A stretch of 64,000 bases of DNA from Paenibacillus plantarum. Its GTDB lineage: Bacteria > Bacillota > Bacilli > Paenibacillales > NBRC-103111. The DNA lies in contig NZ_WHNY01000004.1 in the NCBI RefSeq assembly GCF_013141695.1, positions 248,001-312,000 of the forward strand, read 5' to 3'. Positions 1 through 9,501 of this stretch are shown in pieces (the stretch's first letter is position 1; every line of letters begins with the position of its first letter). Both the position numbers and the translations under genes were made by a program. A model generated the notes under the pieces. That model was not told the origin of the DNA and did no database searches. It was given only the letters and a program-made list of their open reading frames with translations.

Positions 1-8
1 ACAAAGAG

Positions 9-48
9 AAAAAGTCACCCTAAATCTTATCCCAGGGTGACTTTTTTC
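9..48. terminator. Rho-independent terminator, probably bidirectional
   Basis: An inverted repeat (AAAGTCACCCT paired with AGGGTGACTTT, about 12 bp) has a run of A on its left and a run of T on its right, so it could end transcription from either side. It probably closes a gene lying before the window. Confidence 0.8.
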
Positions 49-223
49 TAGTAAGTGAAGGTTGAAATCATGAGTTGAGTAGCTGTGGAGGTTTAATACA
101 TAAGATTCAAATTTTAAAATAATGTGTGTACTCATAGGGAGAATATGCGGTTATTTTTTCCTGGTGTTAGGTAAATGTAAACTCAATTTGGTACATACGT
201 CCAATCAATTACTATATAACGAA

Positions 224-232
224 CATATTTTA
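224..232 (+). promoter_or_regulatory. Possible sporulation-sigma -10 element
   Basis: The motif CATATTTTA fits the CATANNNTA-like -10 box used by the mother-cell factors sigma-E and sigma-K, and it lies about 40 bases before the YjcZ-type gene. No convincing -35 element is visible. The call rests mainly on the sporulation character of the gene downstream. The rest of 49-270 shows nothing else I can name. Confidence 0.3.
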
Positions 233-270
233 TACCGTAGTGACAAATCACCAGAGGGGAATGAGTAAAC

Positions 271-381
271 ATGGGAGCAGTAGGTTATGGTGGAAGTTGT
301 GCAGGTCACGGTTCAAGTGCAGCAGCTATTTTGGTTCTTTTTATTCTTTTGGTTATCATCACGTCAGCTTTTGTATGGTAA
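271..381 (+). CDS. YjcZ family sporulation-type mini-protein (36 aa)
   Basis: Translation gives a glycine-rich start (MGAVGYGGSCAGHGSS) followed by one hydrophobic helix (AAAILVLFILLVIITSAF) and a VW end. This is the hallmark of the small YjcZ-type proteins of Bacillus and Paenibacillus, which are sporulation-associated membrane peptides of unclear function. A ribosome binding site AGAGGGGA at 253-260 lies 10 bases before the ATG. A competing ATG at 261 opens a frame without these features. The gene stands alone between two terminators and has no link to the carbohydrate loci that follow. Confidence 0.85.
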   Translation: MGAVGYGGSCAGHGSSAAAILVLFILLVIITSAFVW

Positions 382-403
382 TTCCTTAATCCTACACAAA
401 TAA

Positions 404-459
404 TAACGAGAAAAAACGTCCGTGAAATAAAATACGGGCTGTTTTTTCTCGTTGTTTTT
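404..459 (+). terminator. Rho-independent terminator after the YjcZ-type gene
   Basis: ACGAGAAAAAAC (406-417) pairs with GTTTTTTCTCGT (441-452), followed by GTTTTTA. Because the stem itself is A/T rich, it could also work for the minus-strand hydrolase gene ending at 514. Confidence 0.75.
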
Positions 460-513
460 ATCATAAAAATCACCAAGCTTAATCTCAAGTTGACTTTTTA
501 TGATAAACGAAAG

Positions 514-1383
514 CTAGATGCCGTATTTACGACCAAAAAAACCTTTAATCAAATCAGCGATTGCATAGTGTGCTTCCTCTAGAACAAAGTGTCCTCCACA
601 TAACATGTGTATTTCGGCATCCTGAACATACCTTTTGAACGAATAAGCTCCATTAAGTGTGAAAATGAAATCGTTTTTCCCCCAGGCCACCAATGTAGGC
701 GGCTGAAAAGTTTGTAAATAATGCTGCCAGCGCGGATATTGTGTTACATTCATCCGGTAGTCATATCCCAAGGCCAACTGAATTTCCGAATTCCCCGGAC
801 GGTCTAGAAAATATTGGTCCATGGAGTAACCATCCGGACTAATTAGATAAGGGTGACAAATGCCGGTAAGGTACTGTTTTTGAGTGAAGGTTGGGGTAAC
901 CAAACTTGCAAAGGCAGCTTTATTCTCCAGACTTGGATCCGCCCAGAGTGCTTTGAACAGGTCAAATGGTTGACCTAATCCTTCTACGTTAACGACTGCA
1001 TTCTGAATCACAAATCCAAGAATACGTTGTGGATGGCGTACAGCCAAGCGAAACCCTATTGGACCGCCATAATCATGGCAGTACAAGATGTACCTAGGGA
1101 TGCGGAGATTATAGAGAAGCCTTTCGATTACAAGGGATATATTCTCGAAGGTGTAAGAAAAAGAATCCACAGCGGGCATGCTGCTGTTCCCGTAACCAGG
1201 ATAGTCTGGCGCAATGACATAATACTTATCAGCCAACAAAGGAATTAAATCTCTGAACATGTAGGAAGAGCTGGGGAATCCATGAAGGAGAATAAGGGCA
1301 GGGTTCTTGGGATTGCCGGCTTCACGATAAAAGATGGAGAGTCCATCCACTACCATTTTCTTATAAAGAACGGGTACAAGCAC
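514..1383 (-). CDS. Alpha/beta hydrolase, haloalkane dehalogenase / epoxide hydrolase type
   Basis: This 289-residue cytoplasmic enzyme carries the alpha/beta hydrolase signatures in order: HGFP oxyanion motif (H34-P37), nucleophile elbow HDYGG with aspartate D104 rather than serine, acid D238 in WGKND, and base H265 in GGHF. An Asp nucleophile is typical of haloalkane dehalogenases and epoxide hydrolases, which go through an alkyl-enzyme ester; the true substrate is not visible. The start is GTG at 1383, preceded by AGAGGT about 6 bases upstream; an alternative ATG is codon 10. There is no signal peptide. It lies just downstream of locus A on the same strand, but its family has no clear role in glycan use. 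Confidence 0.85.
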   Translation of the reverse strand: MLVPVLYKKMVVDGLSIFYREAGNPKNPALILLHGFPSSSYMFRDLIPLLADKYYVIAPDYPGYGNSSMPAVDSFSYTFENISLVIERLLYNLRIPRYILYCHDYGGPIGFRLAVRHPQRILGFVIQNAVVNVEGLGQPFDLFKALWADPSLENKAAFASLVTPTFTQKQYLTGICHPYLISPDGYSMDQYFLDRPGNSEIQLALGYDYRMNVTQYPRWQHYLQTFQPPTLVAWGKNDFIFTLNGAYSFKRYVQDAEIHMLCGGHFVLEEAHYAIADLIKGFFGRKYGI

Positions 1384-1398
1384 CTTCAGACCTCTTTT

Positions 1399-1515
1399 TC
1401 ATTTTGGGTTACTTGTTTTTAAAGATATGAAGCGATCAGCCGGAAAAGTCCATTTGCCTGCCGTCACAACACCGCCAATAGTATCCCGAAACCGCACAAC
1501 CCACCTCGCCTGTCT
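1399..1515 (-). pseudogene. Possible C-terminal gene remnant resembling an ABC ATPase end
   Basis: In the gap between the SGNH gene and the hydrolase, one minus-strand frame is open with no start codon of its own and ends in TGA at 1399-1401. It encodes ARWVVRFRD followed by TIGGVVTAGKWTFPADRF. The first nine residues and their DNA (1483-1510) match 23 of 28 bases of the ABC ATPase remnant at 23872-23899, with three of the five differences synonymous. After that the two diverge. It may be a decayed fragment of the same kind, or a frameshifted tail of the SGNH gene, or chance. Confidence 0.35.
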
Positions 1516-1520
1516 AAATT

Positions 1521-2534
1521 TTAGACCGGCAGAACAGGACGCAACAGCCTTGATAGGTTTTCGGCCATTAACACATGACCGTAATCGGATGGATGAATCA
1601 TATCGTATGTCAATCCAGAGTAACTGCTCAAGATATCGCTGCCTTCAAATAAATGAACATTCGTATAACCTGACGATAGCTCCCGTAAAATATGATTAAA
1701 TTCGTGCTGATTCTTCCCCGAATCACTTGGAATTAGCTCCGCGCTTGCTGCATTGGGATAGGAGGTAATCAGCACGACTGGCTTGCCCGGCCCCTTATTG
1801 GCCATCCGTTCGATCAAGTAGTCGGCTCTTGAGTGAAATTGCTCTGGACTGAAGCCGCTGCGCATGTTGACGCCGATCTCTAGGGTGGCTATATCCCAAT
1901 CCTCTCTCTCAGACAGATAATCCGCTACTTCACGCTCGCACAAACATGCGCCGCTCAAGCCAGCGTTCAAAACATCAAGCCCCAACCTCATGGCCGTTTG
2001 GCTAACATAAGCGTTTCCCTGATGCGTAGCATGTGCGCTGTGCGTAATGGAAGATCCGTATGCTAGCCATCGCAACCGGGGGAGCTCACTATCGTTAGGC
2101 GGACGACAGCCCCCACCGAATGTGTCGACGCCATGAAAAACAGCATGGTATCTACCTGTCATCACCCGCCATACCCCTAACGAGAAGTTCGCGTTACTCC
2201 ATACTTTGGAATTCATATTTTCCAGTTCGACTGGCTTTTCAAGTAAAATCGTATGTATTGAGCCTTGTATCAAACTATGCTTGGAATGGAAAATATCCCC
2301 ATAAAATACGAGCGCCTCTCCGTTGCTGTCGAACGATGACAAGGATACGCAAACTTGCGGCGAACCCGACACGAACCGAATTTCACAGCCGCTTGATTGC
2401 CGTGAAACAAGCTTCCCCCTCTTGCCCAATGCATTTCGAACGGAAGCTGGGAAGCGATGCAGGCCTACACCTGGGTAATATTCTCTAGACTCGAGTTCAA
2501 CGACGTTATGAAGCTCTACATTTCGATGTATCAT
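1521..2534 (-). CDS. SGNH/GDSL-type esterase
   Basis: This is a 337-residue protein without a signal peptide. An N-terminal beta-rich region (about 1-150) precedes an SGNH hydrolase domain: block I is GSSIT (nucleophile probably S162), block II has the conserved glycine in NAGLSG (G194), block III is IGVNMR with the Asn, and block V ends in the Asp-x-x-His pair within YDMIHPSDYGH. The layout resembles SGNH esterases with an N-terminal accessory domain that remove acyl groups from sugars or glycosylated products. Its ATG overlaps the stop of the upstream fucosidase (ATGA, 2531-2534), so the two are translationally coupled. The likely role is removal of an acetyl or other ester from imported oligosaccharides; the specificity is inferred. 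Confidence 0.8.
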   Translation of the reverse strand: MIHRNVELHNVVELESREYYPGVGLHRFPASVRNALGKRGKLVSRQSSGCEIRFVSGSPQVCVSLSSFDSNGEALVFYGDIFHSKHSLIQGSIHTILLEKPVELENMNSKVWSNANFSLGVWRVMTGRYHAVFHGVDTFGGGCRPPNDSELPRLRWLAYGSSITHSAHATHQGNAYVSQTAMRLGLDVLNAGLSGACLCEREVADYLSEREDWDIATLEIGVNMRSGFSPEQFHSRADYLIERMANKGPGKPVVLITSYPNAASAELIPSDSGKNQHEFNHILRELSSGYTNVHLFEGSDILSSYSGLTYDMIHPSDYGHVLMAENLSRLLRPVLPV

Positions 2535-3967
2535 ACCCTGTCACCTGTTTCGCCTTCCCGTGACGCTGTCCATTGAATGGCCACAACATCGACAAGCGTC
2601 GTGCGGCATTCATCCGGAACGATCAAAAGCAGATGGCCACCTTCATGGCGAAACGTAATGGAATGCCCAGTTCGCAGCATAAACACGCGTTCAGGAATAG
2701 CCGTAGTTTCTTTCAATATGACTGGGCCCTCCATGCCAGGCAGCAGATGATAATACCAATACGCCCAGCCACATGTCACTGGAACGTTAGAGCATTCCGG
2801 ATAGGGCCCTCCCTTGACATCGTAGATAGACTCACCACTGTGTCTCATCCATTCACGAACCTCTGCGAATCTAACTGATATATCCTCAGGCAACGTGCCG
2901 TCGGCCTTCGGCCCGATATTCACGAGGAAATTTCCGCCCCATGCCCGAACCTCTGCGAGCCTCGATAGCATCCAAGAGGCCGGTCGATACTGTTCACTCG
3001 ACCGAATATATGCCCACCAAGGTCCCTCCGCCCATATGTTGCAATGTTCCCATCGGCCAACCGGCCTTTCTTTCGGCATATGACATTCAGGAGTATCGAA
3101 ATCCCCAACGCCATGCATCCGGGTATTTATGAGTATGCCAGGCTGGAACTTGCGAATCTCCTCTATCGAGATCGCATCGCTCAAATCGCGGCCTCCATCA
3201 AACCATAACATGTCTATTTTGCCGTACTGGGTCAGCAGTTCCATTACTTGCCCCCGAATATAAGCAAGGAATTGCTCATGCCAGCCTTGAGGCTGCGGCT
3301 GCAGCTGAATCGGCTCATGATGCATGCCATAATGCGCCCTTCCCGCGAAAGATGTTGCTCCGCTCCCCGCTGCACTGCCATAATGAAACGACATATAGTG
3401 ACGATTGTAGTACCAGTCGGGAGGAGAATAGTACAAGCCAACTTTAAGCCCGTTTCGACGGCACGCCTCCACGAATTCTCCGACAAAATCCCTTCCGTTT
3501 AAAGTGAAGGCTGTGTTAAACTGTCCCCATTTGCTTGGCCAAAGGGAGAAACCGTCATGGTGCCGGGTTGTAAGCACTGCATAACGAAACCCAGCCTCAG
3601 CGGCACCCGACAACCATTCCTCCGCTGGGTTACTTTTCGGTCGGAATCGTTCAGCTAGACGGAAATAATCCTCCGGCAATATGGTCTTTTCTTCACCGAT
3701 TGATGCCTCCCACGGCTTCCCGGCCATCATTCCCCAGGAAAGATCACACTCCCCGTCAACTGCGGAAATTCCCCAATGGATGAATAGACCGAGAGCCGCT
3801 GTCTCGAACCAGGCCGTATCGGGGTGGGAATTCGGTGAATAAAGCCTCTCGAATAAAGGGTAGTCCGCATGGCCGATAACGGCGTGCTGCAATGCGACAG
3901 CATCAGACGATTCCTTCCTTTCTTTTGCTTTCATATGATCCCTAGCCTCGTCGTTTCGAGTTGTCAT
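2531..3967 (-). CDS. GH29 alpha-L-fucosidase
   Basis: The protein has 478 residues from the chosen start. GH29 signatures are clear: GLFIHWG near residue 60, YAVLTTRHHDGFSLWPS near residue 130-146, and MLWFDGG with the catalytic nucleophile aspartate at about D257. GH29 enzymes release terminal alpha-L-fucose with retention of configuration. I chose the ATG at 3967 because AAGGAGAG sits 8 bases upstream; the frame stays open a further 21 codons but those lack a good ribosome binding site. There is no signal peptide, so the enzyme should act in the cytoplasm on imported fucosylated oligosaccharides. It lies 72 bases after the heparinase-like gene in locus A and is coupled to the SGNH esterase. 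Confidence 0.93.
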   Translation of the reverse strand: MTTRNDEARDHMKAKERKESSDAVALQHAVIGHADYPLFERLYSPNSHPDTAWFETAALGLFIHWGISAVDGECDLSWGMMAGKPWEASIGEEKTILPEDYFRLAERFRPKSNPAEEWLSGAAEAGFRYAVLTTRHHDGFSLWPSKWGQFNTAFTLNGRDFVGEFVEACRRNGLKVGLYYSPPDWYYNRHYMSFHYGSAAGSGATSFAGRAHYGMHHEPIQLQPQPQGWHEQFLAYIRGQVMELLTQYGKIDMLWFDGGRDLSDAISIEEIRKFQPGILINTRMHGVGDFDTPECHMPKERPVGRWEHCNIWAEGPWWAYIRSSEQYRPASWMLSRLAEVRAWGGNFLVNIGPKADGTLPEDISVRFAEVREWMRHSGESIYDVKGGPYPECSNVPVTCGWAYWYYHLLPGMEGPVILKETTAIPERVFMLRTGHSITFRHEGGHLLLIVPDECRTTLVDVVAIQWTASREGETGDRV

Positions 3968-4039
3968 TCTGTTCACTCTCCTTATGTTGTACGCAAGCTC
4001 CCTTAACGTAGGAAGAGAGCCTGCGTACAAGAATCTATA

Positions 4040-7000
4040 CTATGGATTGCGTCGAAGCATGGAAGACGGTAAAGCTTGCTCGGTCATATTCGGTCCCGAG
4101 ATGGTCAAGTTAGGTATAACACCTTCCCATATGCGAGGCGTCAAGTTCGGAATGTTATAAGCAGCAGCCGTCTGCCCACGATAATCGACATATCGGACCT
4201 GTATGCGATGCAATCCGTGCTCAAGCGCGATCGACCAAGTGCCAAAGCCCTGCCTTCCCGTAATTGGATACCATTGCTCGTCGCCGATAAACAATTGCAG
4301 ATCGTAGCCTGCCATTATATTGGGGAGCAGCCATTCTTCCGGCGCCCGGAAGGTGTAGACACCATCCGATGGAATATCAAGCCATCCGCTGTATTCGAAG
4401 CCGTATGCGCCGTCGGTTGCCTTCGCCGAGAAATCGAACAGTCCCGACGCCGTGCCCAGCGATGTAGGATCCATCCGATCCATGTGAACCATAAGATCTT
4501 TCCAATCCCCTGCATAATAGCGGTAAACCACACCGCTCACAGTTGAGGCCGAAACAGCCTGTCGAAGTGCTTGCTTCGTGAATGTCGCTGTGCGAACGGA
4601 GCTTACATTCGTGCTGTCTATGGTATCCTTGACGTTCGTGACACCCGCGCGAAAAGCTCTCGCCTTCACCTTAGCCGAATTCGTTAGCACAAACGGACCT
4701 GTGTACAGTGATGAAGAAAGAGTCGGAATACTACCATCCAATGTGTAATGTATGGACGCGCCTGCTGTATAGGTCGCCATCGTGACCGTTACGGAATCGA
4801 CAAATACATCTGCTCCGGGAGTGATGGTGACTTCGCCAACCGGCTTATTTATGCTTCCCAACTGCTGCATAACCCCATTTCGAATTTCAAACTCGAAGCT
4901 GACGTTCTGCGGCGTTCCGCTCTCAGACATAACGGTAACTCCTAGTGCCATCCCTTTCGTGTCCCCGTTCACATCCGTTAGCAGCAAAAGCGCTTCTCCT
5001 TGAATGGAAACCGATCCCAGCGACAATACCTCGTTTTTATCCGCTGCCGCTTGATATTGTACAACTTTTCCATCTGACATAATCGCCTTGAATCCGGCTA
5101 CCCCGCTACCGTTGCGTGGCTCGATCGATATGAGTTCGGCCTGCTGGGTTTGGCGTGGATAAATGACGCTCACAAGCGCTTGATCACCGCTTCCAGAGAA
5201 GGAAGCGCTCAATCTGTAAAAATCAGATACCTTATACAGGTTCGTAGCCGCCACGGTTTCTACAGTACCGGTAGTCGTAATCGCGGAGCTTCCGAATTGA
5301 TACACGGACAAGTTGCTGACGCCAGGATCTTGGGTGCGCATGTAGCCGGAACGAGCGTCGGACTGTCCACGCTCGATATGCGTCGGATCAAACACGCGGT
5401 AGCCGGGTGACCGGGAACCGATAACTTGCGAAGGCAGACGCAAATCCATTCGATAGTTATGCGTACCTCCACTGATCAAACGATCCGTCACAATCCATAG
5501 GCCTTGCTCCTGCAGCAATGTCAACATGCGTTGATGGGCCGTATCGTCGGTACCGGTACCTTCGTCTTTTCCGTAATGTCCCTCATACATGCCTTCTGTG
5601 AATTGAAACGAAGGAGATTCATACCATCGCAGATCAGCCGGCTCATCCCAGCTGGACACGAGAGTCTGTCTATGGCCCCAGCTGGAGATACCGTACGAGT
5701 AATTCTGCATGTCTCCATCGACGGTAAGCGGGCTTGGGATGTTGTCATATGCTCCCACCTCGCCAGGTACCACCATATCTTGACCGAATGCTTGAATCGA
5801 AAGCATATTGTTGCCCTGCAAGCTATGGTATCCGTAATTGCCTGGATGGCTCGAACTGAACAAGAACGCTTCCTGACTGTCCGGCATCCAACCGCTCCTT
5901 ATGAACGAATAGCCACCATAAGGGAACCATTCCGATGTAAAATCGGGCTCCGCCGGTATCGGGCTCCCGGAGCCGATGGCCAGAATAGCTGCAATATTCG
6001 AATCCTGGAGTGCTTCTGGAATCGCATCCTGCAGCAATTCCTTCACAGTCGCCGTCCAGTCGCGCCAATCGATGCGGAAGCCAGCCGGGAATTTGCCCTT
6101 CAAATTTAATGCGTGAGACATCAGCTTGGCACGCGCCATCAACCGTTCTTTAATTTCCGCTTCTCGCTCAGGCGGCATTAAATCGGGCCGCAGCGTCTTT
6201 ACGACTTGATAAGCAAGTCCCGCACCGTAACGCAAATCCTCCCGGTTGTAGGATAACGATTGCTCCGACTCCGTGCCGTCCGGCATATAATGTGTGGTGC
6301 CGAAGTCCTCCATGCGGCGAAACCCTTCCCGCAGATAGAAGGAACTGTCCTTGAATTCACTCAGTAGAAGTCCGTTCATGATCAGCGAAGTAAAAATGCC
6401 AGTTGTCCAGTTTTGCGGATTGGACCTGCCGTATACGATCGAAATCGGAGGATATTCCTCCTGCATCTTGATTAATACCCTCGCCAATGTAGTAGCCGGC
6501 AGCCCTTCCCCATCAGCCGGCAAATGGTCGGCAAGCAATTTCAATTGCCTCATTAGGTACACGACTGCACGTGCTCCGGATTGATCCGCGTCCGGAATTT
6601 CAGCAGGCAGAATGGCATCATAACCGTGAGAGTGAAGCGCCCAGTCATCGACATAGTCTCCCCATTTGTCCAAATAGGATAGATTTCCCGAACTATTGAA
6701 ACGATTGAGCAACGGATAGAATTGATCAATATGCCACATATAGTTATTGCGTGACGCATACCCTGCATTGGTGGCAGGTGCTTCGAAGCGCCAATCGATT
6801 CGGCCAGGTTCACCAATTAGGATTTTTCTCATATCGGGCGTCGTTAGTATGTTGTACAGAAGCTCGTCGGGCATCGAATCACCCTTACCGAATGTAAAAC
6901 TCAACAGCTCTTGGTCCCAATTGAACGTGTTGATATTGCGCAGTTTATTCAGGAAATAGCTGCGAAACGCCATCAACGCTCCTTCATAATCCTCGCTTGT

Positions 7001-9421
7001 AACCAGTTGTCGGAAATCGGTCAGCCCCGGAACCGTCGGGTCGAGCACGCCAGCGAGTTTTTTGGCAAGCTGCTCTACACTGGCTGCAGAATTTCGGTCG
7101 TTAAATTCCGATTGCTGAGCGGAAACACCACTCGGTTCAGCCGCAGTCGCATTAACTGTAATAGTAGGCGGCCGGATTCCGAAGCGAACCTTATTCAGCT
7201 CATCCAGCAACGCAGCATCGTTGATTGGATCGAACAGGTTGGGATTCGCGTCCAGCACCCATACACCGCGAGCATTATCTTGAAACAACGTCAACCCGAA
7301 CACCTGCCCGACATTTCCGATAGGAACCTGTAAGGCGTTAGTTTCACGGACGGCCGGATGATCTAGCGGCATCAAGACACCGTTGACTGTCATCGTCGGC
7401 AATCCGGGATACAACTGCAAGGTCGTGCCGCCATAAGTGACGGTATAGACGGTTTGCGATTCGTTCCAGCTCCCCGTCCAGCCCAGCTGGTTAGCGAGAA
7501 ACTGCACCGGCGCCATCGCAATGCCGTTAACCAGCTCGGGCCTGACGTCCGGGTGGTCCGTTGAAATCATCTTCCGTTTATTGCGGACATAGCTGTAAGC
7601 ACGATCTGGGTACAGGACGATTGATTGAATAATTCGCTGCTTAAGCGAGGATGAATAATAAATCGTCTCTTCCCTGATGTGATCCAGCAAACTCTGCACG
7701 TGAGCAGCAATACGGGACGATGTATTGCCATACATGTGCTCATCGTCCATATAAAGTGCCGCATCGCCGTAGCTGGCAGCAGTACCCGTAATTCTCACCG
7801 CCGTTGATTTGATTCCCAACGTATAGTTGATAGGCTGGGTATTGGCGTTCTTGATGAGTAAATGTCTGCCTAAGGAGGACTCGATGACTTCACTGCTGCT
7901 GGAATCAATGATATGAATATCATAAGTAGCTTCTTCCAGATGCATGACAACGATAATTCGATACCAACGATCATTCACGATTGAGCCGATTGCAAGCCGA
8001 TCCTCTCCTGCGCTGCCGTCCGCTTTCCCTACATAGACACCCGAAGCGTTTCCCGGTGCTTGAATCCGAAATAAATTGACGGATTGATTGCCGTCCTGCG
8101 TTCGTATGGTTTGTAGATGATACAGGCCCGTTCCTGTCCCTTCGAAGCGAAACGATTTCTCATAGAGGACTGTACCCTTAATTGGCGAGGCGAAGCTGCT
8201 CCCCCCCCAAAAGCCGCTCGTCGGAATCTGCCCAAATGTCATCTTGGCTACGTAATTTCCAGTTCCATCAGCGTCCTTCTGAACACGAACATCGTAATTA
8301 TTTTGATTAAAAACGATGGAGTTTAATGAGTTCAGCTGATAGTCATTATTTAAATACCAGTGATTGATTCTTCCAGCAAGTGCGTTCACACGTGTCTGTA
8401 GCGTGCTGATGTCTTCGTCGTCAGGCAGCTCTCGCAACAGCGCTTGAGCAGCAGCGAGATCAGCTTCTAGCTCACTTTGCTCGGCCGTGTAAACAGCTGC
8501 CGACGCTTGCGCAACCATACCGGTACGAAGAGCGGACAGTCTCATTTGCATGTTGGTTTTGACTGTTCCGGCAGCCAATGCTGCCACCTTCCCGTCGGCA
8601 TAAGTAATTTCTGCTTTATTGCGTCCAATTTCAGCGTTATTTACCAAGAACTCCGCCTGTGTAGCCGCAGACATCGTATAGAGAAACAGATCGTCACTGT
8701 ATGTTGCTGCGTAACCCAATGTCGAACCGCTATGCTTGCCGTACAGCCATTTAAATCCGGCTGAATAGTCTACGGTTGTCGTTCCGATGACAGTAGGCAA
8801 ATGGCGGCCTGTGCTGCCATACAACCGATTGCCGGCTTGGTCAAGCAAGTAAATATCGTACGTAGCGGTGGACGTATTAATCACAGTCCGAATGGCGTAC
8901 CACACTTGCGTTTGAATCAGATTCGCTGGCACGACATTCTCTTCGCCACTGCCATTCGCTTTCGTCAGATACAATCCAGGGTTTGAACCTGGGTAATGGA
9001 TACGCCAAATCGGCACCGGAATGTTTCCACTCTGGGTCCGCATATACATGACGTAATACAGGTTGTTTCCGCTTCCATCAAGTCTCACCTTCTGGTCTAA
9101 CACGAATGTGCCTGTCAACGGCGTAAATGACATTGTAGGTGTGTACCCGCTTGGTGCTGTGCTTCCATACAGCTGTCGAGCGACCTTATTGCCTGCTTCG
9201 GATGGATCTTGCTGCACTGTCAATTGGTAATTGCCAGAAGTAAGAAGAGCATCTCCAACCGACTTCGATTCATAATCTTCGTAGACCGACGATACGACCG
9301 TGGGGAGCTGGGGCATTACTCCCGATGCCTCGGCTTGCTGAGAACCAAGGATTGGAAGGAAACCGTTAAGAAAAGCGAGGACCAACCATAAGGCTGTGAT
9401 ACGTTTCGTTATTGACATCAT
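4040..9421 (-). CDS. Giant secreted heparinase II/III-like polysaccharide lyase, multidomain
   Basis: This is a secreted protein of 1793 residues. In order it shows: a signal peptide (MMSITKRITALWLVLAFLNG, cleavage probably near QAEA-S); two similar laminin-G-like beta modules (about 30-260 and 360-575); a copper-amine-oxidase-N-like stalk module (about 620-740); an alpha/alpha-toroid with PDGTESEQSLSY (about 1045), which matches the DG...EQSxxY pattern of heparinase II/III enzymes; the lyase beta-sheet domain (FPYGGYSFIRSGW at about 1165, HPGNYGYHSLQGNN just after); a chitobiase-like HYTLDGSIPT module (about 1557); and a PA14-like module near the end. ATG at 9421 is chosen for AAAGGAG 6 bases upstream. 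The family cleaves uronic-acid-containing polymers by beta-elimination. It should be the extracellular depolymerase of locus A. Confidence 0.8.
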   Translation of the reverse strand: MMSITKRITALWLVLAFLNGFLPILGSQQAEASGVMPQLPTVVSSVYEDYESKSVGDALLTSGNYQLTVQQDPSEAGNKVARQLYGSTAPSGYTPTMSFTPLTGTFVLDQKVRLDGSGNNLYYVMYMRTQSGNIPVPIWRIHYPGSNPGLYLTKANGSGEENVVPANLIQTQVWYAIRTVINTSTATYDIYLLDQAGNRLYGSTGRHLPTVIGTTTVDYSAGFKWLYGKHSGSTLGYAATYSDDLFLYTMSAATQAEFLVNNAEIGRNKAEITYADGKVAALAAGTVKTNMQMRLSALRTGMVAQASAAVYTAEQSELEADLAAAQALLRELPDDEDISTLQTRVNALAGRINHWYLNNDYQLNSLNSIVFNQNNYDVRVQKDADGTGNYVAKMTFGQIPTSGFWGGSSFASPIKGTVLYEKSFRFEGTGTGLYHLQTIRTQDGNQSVNLFRIQAPGNASGVYVGKADGSAGEDRLAIGSIVNDRWYRIIVVMHLEEATYDIHIIDSSSSEVIESSLGRHLLIKNANTQPINYTLGIKSTAVRITGTAASYGDAALYMDDEHMYGNTSSRIAAHVQSLLDHIREETIYYSSSLKQRIIQSIVLYPDRAYSYVRNKRKMISTDHPDVRPELVNGIAMAPVQFLANQLGWTGSWNESQTVYTVTYGGTTLQLYPGLPTMTVNGVLMPLDHPAVRETNALQVPIGNVGQVFGLTLFQDNARGVWVLDANPNLFDPINDAALLDELNKVRFGIRPPTITVNATAAEPSGVSAQQSEFNDRNSAASVEQLAKKLAGVLDPTVPGLTDFRQLVTSEDYEGALMAFRSYFLNKLRNINTFNWDQELLSFTFGKGDSMPDELLYNILTTPDMRKILIGEPGRIDWRFEAPATNAGYASRNNYMWHIDQFYPLLNRFNSSGNLSYLDKWGDYVDDWALHSHGYDAILPAEIPDADQSGARAVVYLMRQLKLLADHLPADGEGLPATTLARVLIKMQEEYPPISIVYGRSNPQNWTTGIFTSLIMNGLLLSEFKDSSFYLREGFRRMEDFGTTHYMPDGTESEQSLSYNREDLRYGAGLAYQVVKTLRPDLMPPEREAEIKERLMARAKLMSHALNLKGKFPAGFRIDWRDWTATVKELLQDAIPEALQDSNIAAILAIGSGSPIPAEPDFTSEWFPYGGYSFIRSGWMPDSQEAFLFSSSHPGNYGYHSLQGNNMLSIQAFGQDMVVPGEVGAYDNIPSPLTVDGDMQNYSYGISSWGHRQTLVSSWDEPADLRWYESPSFQFTEGMYEGHYGKDEGTGTDDTAHQRMLTLLQEQGLWIVTDRLISGGTHNYRMDLRLPSQVIGSRSPGYRVFDPTHIERGQSDARSGYMRTQDPGVSNLSVYQFGSSAITTTGTVETVAATNLYKVSDFYRLSASFSGSGDQALVSVIYPRQTQQAELISIEPRNGSGVAGFKAIMSDGKVVQYQAAADKNEVLSLGSVSIQGEALLLLTDVNGDTKGMALGVTVMSESGTPQNVSFEFEIRNGVMQQLGSINKPVGEVTITPGADVFVDSVTVTMATYTAGASIHYTLDGSIPTLSSSLYTGPFVLTNSAKVKARAFRAGVTNVKDTIDSTNVSSVRTATFTKQALRQAVSASTVSGVVYRYYAGDWKDLMVHMDRMDPTSLGTASGLFDFSAKATDGAYGFEYSGWLDIPSDGVYTFRAPEEWLLPNIMAGYDLQLFIGDEQWYPITGRQGFGTWSIALEHGLHRIQVRYVDYRGQTAAAYNIPNLTPRIWEGVIPNLTISGPNMTEQALPSSMLRRNP

Positions 9422-9501
9422 GAACACTCCTTTGAGGTTGTGAGACCAACCGAAATGGTGAGTCGCCGGAACTGCCATAGCAGCTCCGGCCAACTTTCCT
9501 T

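Noticed and set aside
1427..1699. 90-codon plus-strand frame starting in the gap after the SGNH gene
   Set aside because: Most of it is antisense to the SGNH gene and there is no ribosome binding site; the minus-strand reading of the gap has better support.
5504..6109. 201-codon open frame on the plus strand
   Set aside because: It lies wholly antisense to the heparinase-like gene, has no ribosome binding site, and its translation has no recognisable motif; the opposite strand carries clear domain signatures.
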